From NCBI GenBank assembly GCA_946885645.1, contig CAMPGU010000082.1, positions 1 through 14,352 on the forward strand: a stretch of 14,352 bases of DNA, written 5' to 3'. The notes beneath the pieces are model-generated. The model was not told the origin of the DNA and made no database searches. It saw only the letters and a list, made by a program, of their open reading frames with translations. Source of the stretch: an uncultured Haloferula sp. (GTDB lineage: Bacteria > Verrucomicrobiota > Verrucomicrobiae > Verrucomicrobiales > Akkermansiaceae). Made by a program: the position numbers and the translations under genes. Shown here piece by piece: positions 1 to 6,786 of the stretch. Within the stretch, counting starts at the first letter, position 1, and every line of letters starts with the position of its first letter.

Positions 1-281
1 GGCTGGTACAGGTGCATCTGGTCCGCAGGCAGGTTGAACGCCACCGCCGCACCGAATCCGGGCAAAGGGGGCTGCCCCGCTTGCGCCCCGTTCACCAAGC
101 CGAGCAGCGGTGCGGGGCTCACGCCGTCGTCCTTGAAGGGCGGCCCCGCTTCATCGAGATGCCAGAGATGGAGTGTATGTTCGTCCGCCCGGTACGGAAG
201 GAAGGCAAAGGCCGCAGGGATTGACAGGAGCCCCGCGAGCCACATCGCGATGACCGTCACCCATGACATTTGAAGTCGCAT
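1..281 (-). CDS. LamG-type secreted protein, N-terminal part only (runs off the left edge)
   Basis: The reading frame is open from an ATG at 281 to the window edge, giving 93 codons. It starts with a hydrophobic segment typical of a Sec signal peptide (MRLQMSWVTVIAMWLAGLL, then SIPAAFAF). The next residues, HTLHLWHLDE followed by a Gly/Pro-rich stretch and GFGAAVAFNL, match the first strands of LamG/concanavalin A-like domains, which often bind glycans in bacterial surface proteins. A second in-frame ATG at 269 would also leave a usable signal peptide, and neither start has a good Shine-Dalgarno sequence. It is the fourth gene of the minus-strand run, 57 bases after the stop of the BNR_4 gene. 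The catalytic or other C-terminal domains are outside the window, so no enzyme activity can be assigned. Confidence 0.7.
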   Translation of the reverse strand, partial: MRLQMSWVTVIAMWLAGLLSIPAAFAFLPYRADEHTLHLWHLDEAGPPFKDDGVSPAPLLGLVNGAQAGQPPLPGFGAAVAFNLPADQMHLYQ

Positions 282-338
282 CCCCGGTCAACAGAACCGG
301 CCCTCCGCGCGGATGCAAGCTTGGAGCCGTGAGCCGCT

Positions 339-3137
339 TCAATGTGTCTCCACGACCTTCACCCGCAGGAATCGCCGCTGGGGCGGGGATTCCCCGCCGG
401 GAGTGAGGATGGCCTTCCGCTCCGGTTCCGGCGTGGTCTCCAGAGTGAATCCTTGTGCGACTTCGTCCGGCATCACACCGGTCCGCAGGGTAGCCACGGT
501 GATCCATTCCGAAAGATCCTGCGATTCCTGAACCTCCCACTCGATGCCGGACCGGCCTGCGGGAAAGGGAAAAGAGAATGCCCCCTCTTCCCATACGGGC
601 AGCGGATGGCTTCCCGCGTCCCCCGGATCGCCGCCGAGCGCGTATTCCAGGAGATTGTCCGTCCCATCCTGATCGGAATCCGCAGGGCTTGTCGCCGGCA
701 CGCCGAAGCTCTCGGACCACGTTTCGAACGAGACCGATGGGGTGCCGATGCGTGCGAGGACCGAGGCCGAATAACTGGTATAGCTCGTGTAGGTGCCGTG
801 AAACCACACGAGGAGTTCGGAGCGGCCGTGGGCCGGAGGCGCGACCGGTCTCAGGTTATCGGCTGTGGAGTTCTCCGTGACCGGTGTCCAGGTGAAGGTC
901 AGGCCCCCGTCCGCGGTGAAGCCCCGGAAGATTTCGTAGCGTTCGTTGGAGCCAAGAGGGACATCGGCGATGTCACCGAGCGCGAAGGGATTCGCGGCAT
1001 TGGTGGAGATGTAAACGATACGCGGGTCCTCCGGGTCGAGGCACATGCCGCCGCCGTAGTCGTCCTCGGCGGAATAAAGCGGCCGTCCGGCATGGGCGAT
1101 GAAGCGGCGCTGCCATTCCGTGCCCGTCCAGCGCGCGTAGTAGTAGTAGATGCGGTCGTTGTTCCAGCCGCTGCCGGTTACGTTATCCCTCTGCACCTGG
1201 AACACGCAGACGGGCGATCCGCCCTTCCCGTAGTGGACATCCCAGGTCCAGCCCCGCCCGGTGGGGATCCAGTCATCGGGGCCGTCAGCGGGACCCCAGG
1301 CGGTGTTGGAAAACGGATAGACCACGTTCCCCCGCTCGCCGGCGTCGTGATCGAGCGGGATGTTCGCCAGGTTGTCGATGAGCGTGCCGTCCGTCTTGTA
1401 GAGCCCGCCATCCCGATAATAGAGGTGATAGACGGAATTTTCGACATCACGCGGATGACCATCCGTGTAGATGAGGTCGATGCGGTCGGTGCCATTGGAG
1501 CAATAGCGGGGGTAGGGGCGCGTGCTGCCGCTGCCGGTGCCCATGAATTGGCGTGAAGGCCCCCAGGTCTCGCCGCTGTCGGTGGAAATGGTCAGGGTGG
1601 GATTGAAGTTGATGCAGCGGTGGAAGTTGTAGAGGGCGTTTCCTTCGCCCGCGAGGCGGTAGGTATTCGCGTAGGTATTCGCGGCCGGAGTGGGACGCAC
1701 GATTTCCGGCCCCCAGTCGGCATTCGCGGAAGGGAGCGCGACGAGCGAGGTCCGTTGGTAGAATTGGGAACCGCCGATGTGCTTGGAATACAGCGCGAGA
1801 AGCCTTCCGTCCGGCAGCACGGTGATGGATGGGTTGTTGTGGTCGTCCTGCTGGCGGGACCCGGCGGTGCTGATGACCGTGTGGAACTTTTCTCCGCTGC
1901 TGAGGTCGTAGCGGGAAATGCCGTAGTTGCCGTCGCTCTTCACATAGCCCGAGAACAAGGAGCCCCCGTGGACGATGGATCGTTCGTCGTTGAACCACGT
2001 CCAAGCGCCATCCGGGGCGATCTCGACCGCATTGCCCGGCAGGGGAGGAGTGACGACGGGATCTCCCACGAGGAAGCCTTCGAGCCAGGTCCGCGCGGAC
2101 CAGTTTGTCGCCGTGCCGTCGCCGTCGTCGGCGAACATTTGCAGGGTGCCCTCGGAAGAGGCCACGGCATTGCCTATGAAGCCGAGATACTGGTTGCGGT
2201 TGGAATTGGCCTCCCCGCTGGGACCCAGGTTGATGATACGTCCGGCGGGCGTCGCCGGGGTGAAGGTCTCCAGCGTTTCCGCGGACAAGCCTGCCTTCGC
2301 CTGCCACGTCTCCGTGGGCACGGATAGGAAGGCGACATAAATACCATAGGTCGCTCCCGGCACGCGTCCGGTGAGGGTGGTGGCAAGGGTCGCGGCATCC
2401 CCCACGCCACCGTTGGCGTCCTTCTCGTAGATTTCGCGATGGCCCGCGGCGTCGAAACCGAATCCGGCTCGCCGCCGCCACAGGGCTCCCGAGGTGAACC
2501 CGGCGGCATTGACGTCATCCGTGAAGAAGGGGGAGGGACTTCCCCCGGCGGCGGCGGTATTCGAGCCATCGATATCCACGAAGGTGCCCGGAGGCCCCGC
2601 GATGGTGCCGGAGGCCCGGAGCCGCAGCCCGTTCAAGCGGACGCGGTCGTTGGAATCGTTCTCCGTGAAAACGAGTTCAAAGGGAGTCCCGTCGGTGGTG
2701 AAGCTGTAAGCGGCGGGGCTGGTCGAAAAAACGTGATTGGCGATCAACCCCGTAATACTCCCGGAAGTCGCCGGTTGCCGGGATTCGATCCGCACCGAGC
2801 CCGCGAACCCGTCTCCATCGAAGTGGTAGGATTCCACTTCATAAGTTCCAGCGGGAAGCCCCTCGATCACCAGGGAGATCGCTGCGCCCGCACCATCCCT
2901 GAACACGAAGTCCGAGAGCATGGGATCCTCAAGCGCCCGATCCCGCGAACCGATTCCCGCCCCGGTGAGCGTGAACGTCGCTCCTCCCGAAGTCACCGGC
3001 ACTTCGGTGGTGCCGGTCACCGCGCGATGGAGAGTCGCGGTATTATTTTGTCCCACCTGGAAGTCCAGCCAGGCGATGTCCCCGTAGAGGGGCGTGATCA
3101 GAGCGAGAAAGGCGAGACGGGACAGCTTGACAGGCAT
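339..3137 (-). CDS. Secreted BNR_4-family beta-propeller protein, possible polysaccharide lyase
   Basis: This 932-residue protein has a short signal peptide (MPVKLSRLAFLALITPLYG). Residues about 20-178 form a beta-sandwich, carbohydrate-binding-like module containing GLPAGTYEVESYHFD. Residues about 185-358 form a second module, related to the one in the two upstream genes (VPGATYGIYVAF, ending RTWLEGF). Residues about 370-795 resemble the BNR repeat family BNR_4 (PF15892), beginning GAWTWFNDERSIVHGG. Within it, DDHNNPS places His433 twenty residues before His453 (LYSKH), followed by Tyr493 and Arg507; a similar His/His/Tyr/Arg set is used by seven-bladed ulvan lyases (PL24/PL25, from memory). 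The C-terminus has a TSP3-like stretch (DQDGTDNLLEYALGGDP) and a tail ending RRFLRVKV, typical of exported verrucomicrobial proteins. It starts 30 bases after the preceding gene's stop, so they are probably co-transcribed. The substrate is unknown, and sialidase-like or purely binding propellers are alternatives. Confidence 0.85.
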   Translation of the reverse strand: MPVKLSRLAFLALITPLYGDIAWLDFQVGQNNTATLHRAVTGTTEVPVTSGGATFTLTGAGIGSRDRALEDPMLSDFVFRDGAGAAISLVIEGLPAGTYEVESYHFDGDGFAGSVRIESRQPATSGSITGLIANHVFSTSPAAYSFTTDGTPFELVFTENDSNDRVRLNGLRLRASGTIAGPPGTFVDIDGSNTAAAGGSPSPFFTDDVNAAGFTSGALWRRRAGFGFDAAGHREIYEKDANGGVGDAATLATTLTGRVPGATYGIYVAFLSVPTETWQAKAGLSAETLETFTPATPAGRIINLGPSGEANSNRNQYLGFIGNAVASSEGTLQMFADDGDGTATNWSARTWLEGFLVGDPVVTPPLPGNAVEIAPDGAWTWFNDERSIVHGGSLFSGYVKSDGNYGISRYDLSSGEKFHTVISTAGSRQQDDHNNPSITVLPDGRLLALYSKHIGGSQFYQRTSLVALPSANADWGPEIVRPTPAANTYANTYRLAGEGNALYNFHRCINFNPTLTISTDSGETWGPSRQFMGTGSGSTRPYPRYCSNGTDRIDLIYTDGHPRDVENSVYHLYYRDGGLYKTDGTLIDNLANIPLDHDAGERGNVVYPFSNTAWGPADGPDDWIPTGRGWTWDVHYGKGGSPVCVFQVQRDNVTGSGWNNDRIYYYYARWTGTEWQRRFIAHAGRPLYSAEDDYGGGMCLDPEDPRIVYISTNAANPFALGDIADVPLGSNERYEIFRGFTADGGLTFTWTPVTENSTADNLRPVAPPAHGRSELLVWFHGTYTSYTSYSASVLARIGTPSVSFETWSESFGVPATSPADSDQDGTDNLLEYALGGDPGDAGSHPLPVWEEGAFSFPFPAGRSGIEWEVQESQDLSEWITVATLRTGVMPDEVAQGFTLETTPEPERKAILTPGGESPPQRRFLRVKVVETH

Positions 3138-3167
3138 GATGATGGCGAAAGAGGCGCAGGTGCGGAG

Positions 3168-5318
3168 TTAGTTCCCGATCACCACGAAGAAACGCTTCAA
3201 CGGACGCGGGCTGCCGAGGCTAATGGTGTGCGAGGCGGTGGAGCCCGGTGAAGGCACGTCGTCGGCAGCAAGCGGCCAAGTATCGGGGCTTCCCGTGAGG
3301 GTGTCGGAATAGACGATATCGTAGGTAGCTCCCGGTACCGATTCCCACTGGATGGTAAATTCGTTCGTGGCAGGATTCAGGGAGGTGGAAATCACCCGGA
3401 TCGGCCCCGTGGAAGGCAGAGAGGCAGGGTCGAAGGGATCCGATCCCGCCGCGGCCTCGGCACCGTCGTCGGCTCCGTCACCGTCGGTATCGGCCAGGAA
3501 GGGGCTGGTCCCGCTGTCGGCCAGGCCGGTGAAGGTGCCCGAGTCGGTCTCAGCCGCGTCCGTCAGGCCGTCGCCATCGGTATCGGCGACGGCAGGATCA
3601 GTGCCGAGATGGTATTCACGGAGGTTGGAGAGCCCGTCGGAGTCATCGTCCAGCGTTCCGTCATCGAGGCCGGCATGGAGGTCGGCCGGGTCCGGAATGA
3701 AATCGCCATCACTGTCGGTATCGGCGGTGACCTCGATCCCGTTGACCGCGACGAAGCTGGTGAACACGCTTGCGGTTTCCCGGCCGGTATAGGTGATGAC
3801 CACGGGATCGATACCGTTCGAGACGAAGATCAACTCGATGGTGGAAGTGAGTTCGGCAGGATCGGTGGCAGGCGGGTTCTCCGGCAGGTGGTTGCCATTC
3901 TGGCCGGAGTGGGTCACGCGGAAGAATCCCAGATCTGCCGCGGTGCGGGTGGCATCGGTGACCTTCAGACCGAATCTTCCGCTCTGAAATTCGACGTCGT
4001 GATGATAGGCCCTGTAGCGATAGGTCCCGGCGGGCAGACCTGAGAAGGTGAAGGTCATCGATGTATCGGCACCCGTGCCGTTCCCCCCGCTTGCGGCGCG
4101 CGGGTCGATGCCGATCCAGTCCCTCACCAGTTCGGAATCCGCTCCCGTGTAAGCGGCGGTCTGGAGGTCGGTCCTGCCGATCATCTGGCGCACCGTGTTG
4201 GCCGTGGTGTCCGGATAGGCCACGGTGAAATCCACCGCCGCTCCGCCGAAGGCGGGGACGTTCCAAGTTTCGGTGCGATCGGTGACTCCGATCAGTTCGT
4301 GCGTGGCGATGTAGGTGAACCAGTCGGAGTGGTGGAAAACGCCCGCTTGGCCGATTTCATTGGTGGAGCTGAAATCCACCTTCAGCCCTCCTTCGGGAGA
4401 CGGGAAATCGCCGGCGTCAAGGGGATTGGTAAGCCGGTTTTTTTCAACACCGTCGGAGTAAAAGTCCCCATCGGTATCGGTCCCGTTGACCAGGGTGCCG
4501 TCGGCAAACTCCACCCCGTCTTTCACACCGTCGCCGTCCGTGTCGTCGATGAAGGGATGGCCGTTGTTCTGGAACTCCTGCAGATTGGTCAGATCATCCC
4601 CATCGGGATCTTCCGCGTCGTCATCGACGGCAGGGTCGGTGCCGTTGGCGATCTCCCAAGCATCCGGCAAGCCGTCGCCGTCGGTGTCCGATCGTTCGAC
4701 TCCCACGCCGTCGTACCAGGTCCGCACGTTGACGTTGGTGGGTGCCGGAAGATCGTCGATGAAGACGGCGATTTCGCCGTTGGCATCCGCAGTGGCCACC
4801 CCCACCGGCGCGGCAAGCAGCACGCGGCTGCTCTCGGTAAAAACGGTGGGAGCGGCGGCGTGAACCAGCGTGCTGGCGGCGACCGCGGCGGTGGCACCGA
4901 GTTCGCCCGTGGCATCCGCGGCGGTGAAGAGCGTGTTGGCCCCGGGATTTGACGTGAAGCCGGCCCGGATGTTCCAGTCCTCGACGGTGCTGCCCGGATC
5001 CCAGAAATAGACGCGGACGGAGTAGTCCACTCCGGGGAGCAAGCCGGTGATCTTCGTTCTCAGCTCGGGAGCGTTTTCCGCCACGTTTTCCCCCCCGGAT
5101 TCGAAAATGCTACCGCCGGAGCCGAAGACGGTGCGCTGTTCCCAATTGTTATCCGCGCCCGTGGTGCCGTTCAGCGGCGGGGTGAAGGTGCTGCCGTCCG
5201 CCAATGTGGTATTGCCCCCCGGGCCGGATACCGCCTCCACGTAGGTAATATCGGCAGGCAGAATTCGGGGGAACGCGAGGCAGAGGCCTCCCAGGAAAAG
5301 TCGGAGGATAGGTTTCAT
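3168..5318 (-). CDS. Large secreted multi-domain protein with TSP3 calcium-binding repeats
   Basis: The 716-residue product starts at ATG 5318, because MKPILRLFLGGLCLAFPRIL is a clean signal peptide; the frame stays open 25 codons further upstream, but that part looks non-coding. Residues about 23-208 are the recurring module (DNNWEQRT...VEDWNIRAG...RTWYDGV). Residues about 212-308 are TSP3 Asp-rich repeats (DTDGDGLPDAWE, DTDGDGVKDG), which bind calcium in known proteins. Residues about 312-532 form a beta-sandwich with GLPAGTYRYRAYHHD, similar to the N-terminal module of the BNR_4 protein. Residues about 533-635 are a second TSP3 block. The last 75 residues (FTIQWESVPGATYDIVYSD...RFFVV) match the C-terminal domain common in secreted verrucomicrobial proteins. 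No catalytic domain is recognised; it could be a structural, adhesive or glycan-binding surface protein. It lies between the PEP-CTERM and BNR_4 genes on the same strand. Confidence 0.85.
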   Translation of the reverse strand: MKPILRLFLGGLCLAFPRILPADITYVEAVSGPGGNTTLADGSTFTPPLNGTTGADNNWEQRTVFGSGGSIFESGGENVAENAPELRTKITGLLPGVDYSVRVYFWDPGSTVEDWNIRAGFTSNPGANTLFTAADATGELGATAAVAASTLVHAAAPTVFTESSRVLLAAPVGVATADANGEIAVFIDDLPAPTNVNVRTWYDGVGVERSDTDGDGLPDAWEIANGTDPAVDDDAEDPDGDDLTNLQEFQNNGHPFIDDTDGDGVKDGVEFADGTLVNGTDTDGDFYSDGVEKNRLTNPLDAGDFPSPEGGLKVDFSSTNEIGQAGVFHHSDWFTYIATHELIGVTDRTETWNVPAFGGAAVDFTVAYPDTTANTVRQMIGRTDLQTAAYTGADSELVRDWIGIDPRAASGGNGTGADTSMTFTFSGLPAGTYRYRAYHHDVEFQSGRFGLKVTDATRTAADLGFFRVTHSGQNGNHLPENPPATDPAELTSTIELIFVSNGIDPVVITYTGRETASVFTSFVAVNGIEVTADTDSDGDFIPDPADLHAGLDDGTLDDDSDGLSNLREYHLGTDPAVADTDGDGLTDAAETDSGTFTGLADSGTSPFLADTDGDGADDGAEAAAGSDPFDPASLPSTGPIRVISTSLNPATNEFTIQWESVPGATYDIVYSDTLTGSPDTWPLAADDVPSPGSTASHTISLGSPRPLKRFFVVIGN
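4695..5252 (-). repeat. Duplicated NNWEQRT/TWYDG module, copy 2 (in the 716-residue protein)
   Basis: This encodes residues about 23-208 of the TSP3 protein. Aligned by eye with the PEP-CTERM protein at 5409-6098, roughly two thirds of about 185 residues are identical, with only single-residue gaps. Shared blocks include PPLNGT, DNNWEQRT, FESGGE, APELRT, EDWN and RTWYDGV. The DNA is also clearly similar, as expected for a local duplication. A much more divergent relative of the module is at about 2064-2585 in the BNR_4 gene. Confidence 0.75.
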
Positions 5319-5353
5319 CGATCTTGGGAATCGGTTTTTTTCAGACGGTTGAT

Positions 5354-5384
5354 GAGCTCCCCCGAAAATGGATCGGAGGAGCTC
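5354..5384 (-). other. Intercistronic RNA hairpin between the PEP-CTERM and TSP3 genes
   Basis: GAGCTCC (5354-5360) and GGAGCTC (5378-5384) are perfectly complementary. Inside them CCGA (5362-5365) pairs with TCGG (5373-5376) after a single mismatch, leaving a 7-base loop. It lies in the 90-base gap between the two genes. No T-run follows it on the minus strand, so it is not a standard terminator. It could stabilise the upstream message or mark a processing site, allowing the small PEP-CTERM protein to be made in excess. Confidence 0.4.
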
Positions 5385-5408
5385 GGAAATCACCGGGGGG
5401 GGCGCAGC

Positions 5409-6098
5409 TCAGCGGCGGCGGCGGAGGAGGCCGAGGGAAGCCAGGAGCGAGAGCATCACGCTGCCGGGCTCGGGAACGGCCTCGTAGGAGACGCCGTCGT
5501 ACCAAGTGCGCTGGTTGACGGTCGCGACGGTCGGCAGATCATCGACAAAGACAAAGATCTGGCCGTTGGAATCGGCGGTGGCGGTGCCGATCAATCCGGC
5601 TAGAAGAGCCCGTCCGCTTTCGGCGAAGAGAGTGGGTCCGGTTGAAAAAGTCAGGGTGCTAGCGAGTACCGCGGCGGTCGAGCCCCCGAGTTCCAGGGTG
5701 GCATCGGCAGCGGAGTAAAGGGTGTTGGCACCGGCATTGGAGGTGAGTCCGGCGCGCACGTTCCAGTCCTCCGTGGTGCTTGTCGGGTCCCAGAAGTGCA
5801 CGTAGATCGTGTACTGCGTGCCCGCCGTGAGGCCGCTGATCGTCGTCCGGAGCTCGGGAGCATCCTCGCCGGCGGTTTCGCCGCCTGATTCGAAGATGTT
5901 GCCGCCGGACCCGAAGGTCGTTCGCTGCTCCCAGTTATTGTCCACGCCGTTGGTGCCGTTCAGGGGCGGAGAAAAGGCGCTCCCGTTGGCCAAGGTGGTG
6001 TTTCCGAGTCCGGAGGAAGCATCGACGTAAGTGAACGCTGCTTGCGCGGAGACCACACCGGCAAGGAGGAGGGACGGGGTCAGGAGGAATCGCATCAT
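5409..6098 (-). CDS. Small PEP-CTERM surface protein with NNWEQRT/TWYDG module
   Basis: The 229-residue protein has a signal peptide (MMRFLLTPSLLLAGVVSAQA, cleavage likely after AQA). Residues about 22-207 form one beta-rich module (DNNWEQRT, FESGGE, STTEDWNVRAG, RTWYDGV). It ends in a textbook PEP-CTERM sorting signal: VPEP near residue 208, a hydrophobic stretch and a final RRRR. In known systems this signal is recognised by an exosortase, which processes the protein during export to the envelope or extracellular matrix; no exosortase gene is in this window. It is the first gene of the minus-strand run and lies divergent from the ECF sigma factor gene. The module is about two thirds identical to the N-terminal module of the next gene. 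Two ATGs are adjacent (6098 and 6095), and no Shine-Dalgarno sequence is visible. Its function is unknown; a matrix or coat component is plausible. Confidence 0.85.
   Translation of the reverse strand: MMRFLLTPSLLLAGVVSAQAAFTYVDASSGLGNTTLANGSAFSPPLNGTNGVDNNWEQRTTFGSGGNIFESGGETAGEDAPELRTTISGLTAGTQYTIYVHFWDPTSTTEDWNVRAGLTSNAGANTLYSAADATLELGGSTAAVLASTLTFSTGPTLFAESGRALLAGLIGTATADSNGQIFVFVDDLPTVATVNQRTWYDGVSYEAVPEPGSVMLSLLASLGLLRRRR
5478..6035 (-). repeat. Duplicated NNWEQRT/TWYDG module, copy 1 (in the PEP-CTERM protein)
   Basis: This encodes residues about 22-207 of the PEP-CTERM protein and is the partner of the copy at 4695-5252, about 780 bases away in the same orientation. Here the module stands alone with a sorting signal, whereas in the neighbour it is fused to TSP3 repeats and further domains. 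Confidence 0.75.
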
Positions 6099-6128
6099 CG
6101 GATAAGGAGGGTTGGTGTTTTTTGGCGG

Positions 6129-6154
6129 GGAACTCGTCCCTGCTCCCCTTCGAT
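6129..6154 (+). promoter_or_regulatory. Possible ECF-type promoter upstream of the sigma factor gene
   Basis: GGAAC (6129-6133) is followed after exactly 17 bases by CGAT (6151-6154). GGAAC with a 16-17 base spacer and a CG-containing -10 element is the common shape of ECF sigma promoters, which often drive their own sigma gene. It lies about 90 bases upstream of the chosen start. The motif is short and the region GC-rich, so chance is a serious alternative. Confidence 0.25.
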
Positions 6155-6183
6155 GCGGCGATTCCGCCGGACCTTAGCGGAAT

Positions 6184-6196
6184 ATTTTCAGAAAAT
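6184..6196. promoter_or_regulatory. AT-rich perfect palindrome in the divergent regulatory region
   Basis: ATTTTC-A-GAAAAT is a perfect inverted repeat with 6-base arms in the only AT-rich patch of the 145-base region between the divergent PEP-CTERM and ECF genes. It may be an operator or a promoter element. The evidence is structural only. Confidence 0.3.
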
Positions 6197-6243
6197 TTGC
6201 GCTCCGGTTGCTAAGGTTCCCGTCCCGCCCGATCATCGTCCAC

Positions 6244-6786
6244 GTGCGAGACCATCCCGATGAAAGCTCCAGCTCCGCCGCGCTCGGCGTGCAGGGGCTA
6301 TTTCTCGCGCATATCGATGTCATCCGCGGATTCATCCGGGCGCTTGTGCGGGATTTCCACCTGGCGGACGACGTGCTGCAGGAGACCTTTCTGACCGTGG
6401 CGAAAAAAGCCGGCGATTTCGTGCCCGGGACGAATTTCCCCCGCTGGGCGTGCGCGGTGGCCCGCCTGAAGGTGCTGGAGGCCTGCCGGCGGGAGAAGGG
6501 GAGCCTGCTGTTTCTTTCCGAGGAAGCCATCGAAGCGCTGGCGGCATCGGAGGAGATCCCCGCACCGGATCCCAGGGCCCAGGTTTTGGAAGGCTGTATC
6601 AATGCCCTGCCTCCCGCGATGAGGCGTTCGGTGGAACTCCGCTACATCGGCGATCACAAGCCGACGGAAATAGCCCGCATCATTGGATGGTCGGCGGAGG
6701 CCGTCTATGTCACACTCTCCCGCGCGAGGGCGCTGCTGCGCCAATGCATCGAGCGCAAGATGCTGGAAGCCGGCGATACCCCATGA
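6244..6786 (+). CDS. ECF-family RNA polymerase sigma factor
   Basis: The protein is about 180 residues and contains only sigma regions 2 and 4, the ECF layout. Region 2 (about 18-87) has LFLAHIDVIRGFIRALV, ADDVLQETFLTV, and a TNFPRWACAVARLKVLE block typical of planctomycete and verrucomicrobial ECF factors. Region 4 (about 118-172) has ALPPAMRRSVELRYIG followed by a helix-turn-helix (PTEIARIIGWSAEAVYVTLSRAR). I chose GTG 6244 because family members begin some 15-20 residues before LFL.H; a TTG at 6208 would add 12 poorly matching residues, and neither has a clear ribosome site. The stop overlaps the next start as ATGA, implying translational coupling with the FecR-LamG protein, its likely anti-sigma regulator. 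Targets are not known; the divergent secreted-protein genes and its own promoter are the obvious candidates. Confidence 0.9.
   Translation: MRDHPDESSSSAALGVQGLFLAHIDVIRGFIRALVRDFHLADDVLQETFLTVAKKAGDFVPGTNFPRWACAVARLKVLEACRREKGSLLFLSEEAIEALAASEEIPAPDPRAQVLEGCINALPPAMRRSVELRYIGDHKPTEIARIIGWSAEAVYVTLSRARALLRQCIERKMLEAGDTP

Noticed and set aside
304..313. Palindrome TCCGCGCGGA before the LamG gene, considered as an operator or terminator
   Set aside because: It is short, GC-only in context, lacks a T-run, and such palindromes are frequent by chance in this composition.
342..1556. Long plus-strand open frame of 404 codons opposite the BNR_4 gene
   Set aside because: It is antisense to a well-supported gene, has no recognisable domain, and long antisense frames are expected in GC-rich coding DNA.
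1447..2481. 344-codon minus-strand frame inside the BNR_4 gene
   Set aside because: It is in an alternative frame of the same strand, with an Arg/His/Pro-rich composition typical of out-of-frame translation.
6104..6111. AAGGAGG-like Shine-Dalgarno sequence near the PEP-CTERM gene
   Set aside because: It is on the plus strand, opposite to the adjacent gene, and no plus-strand start codon follows at a suitable distance.
6450..6782. 111-codon upstream extension of the FecR-LamG reading frame
   Set aside because: It overlaps the sigma factor in another frame and is low in protein character; the ATGA overlap at 6783 is the natural start.
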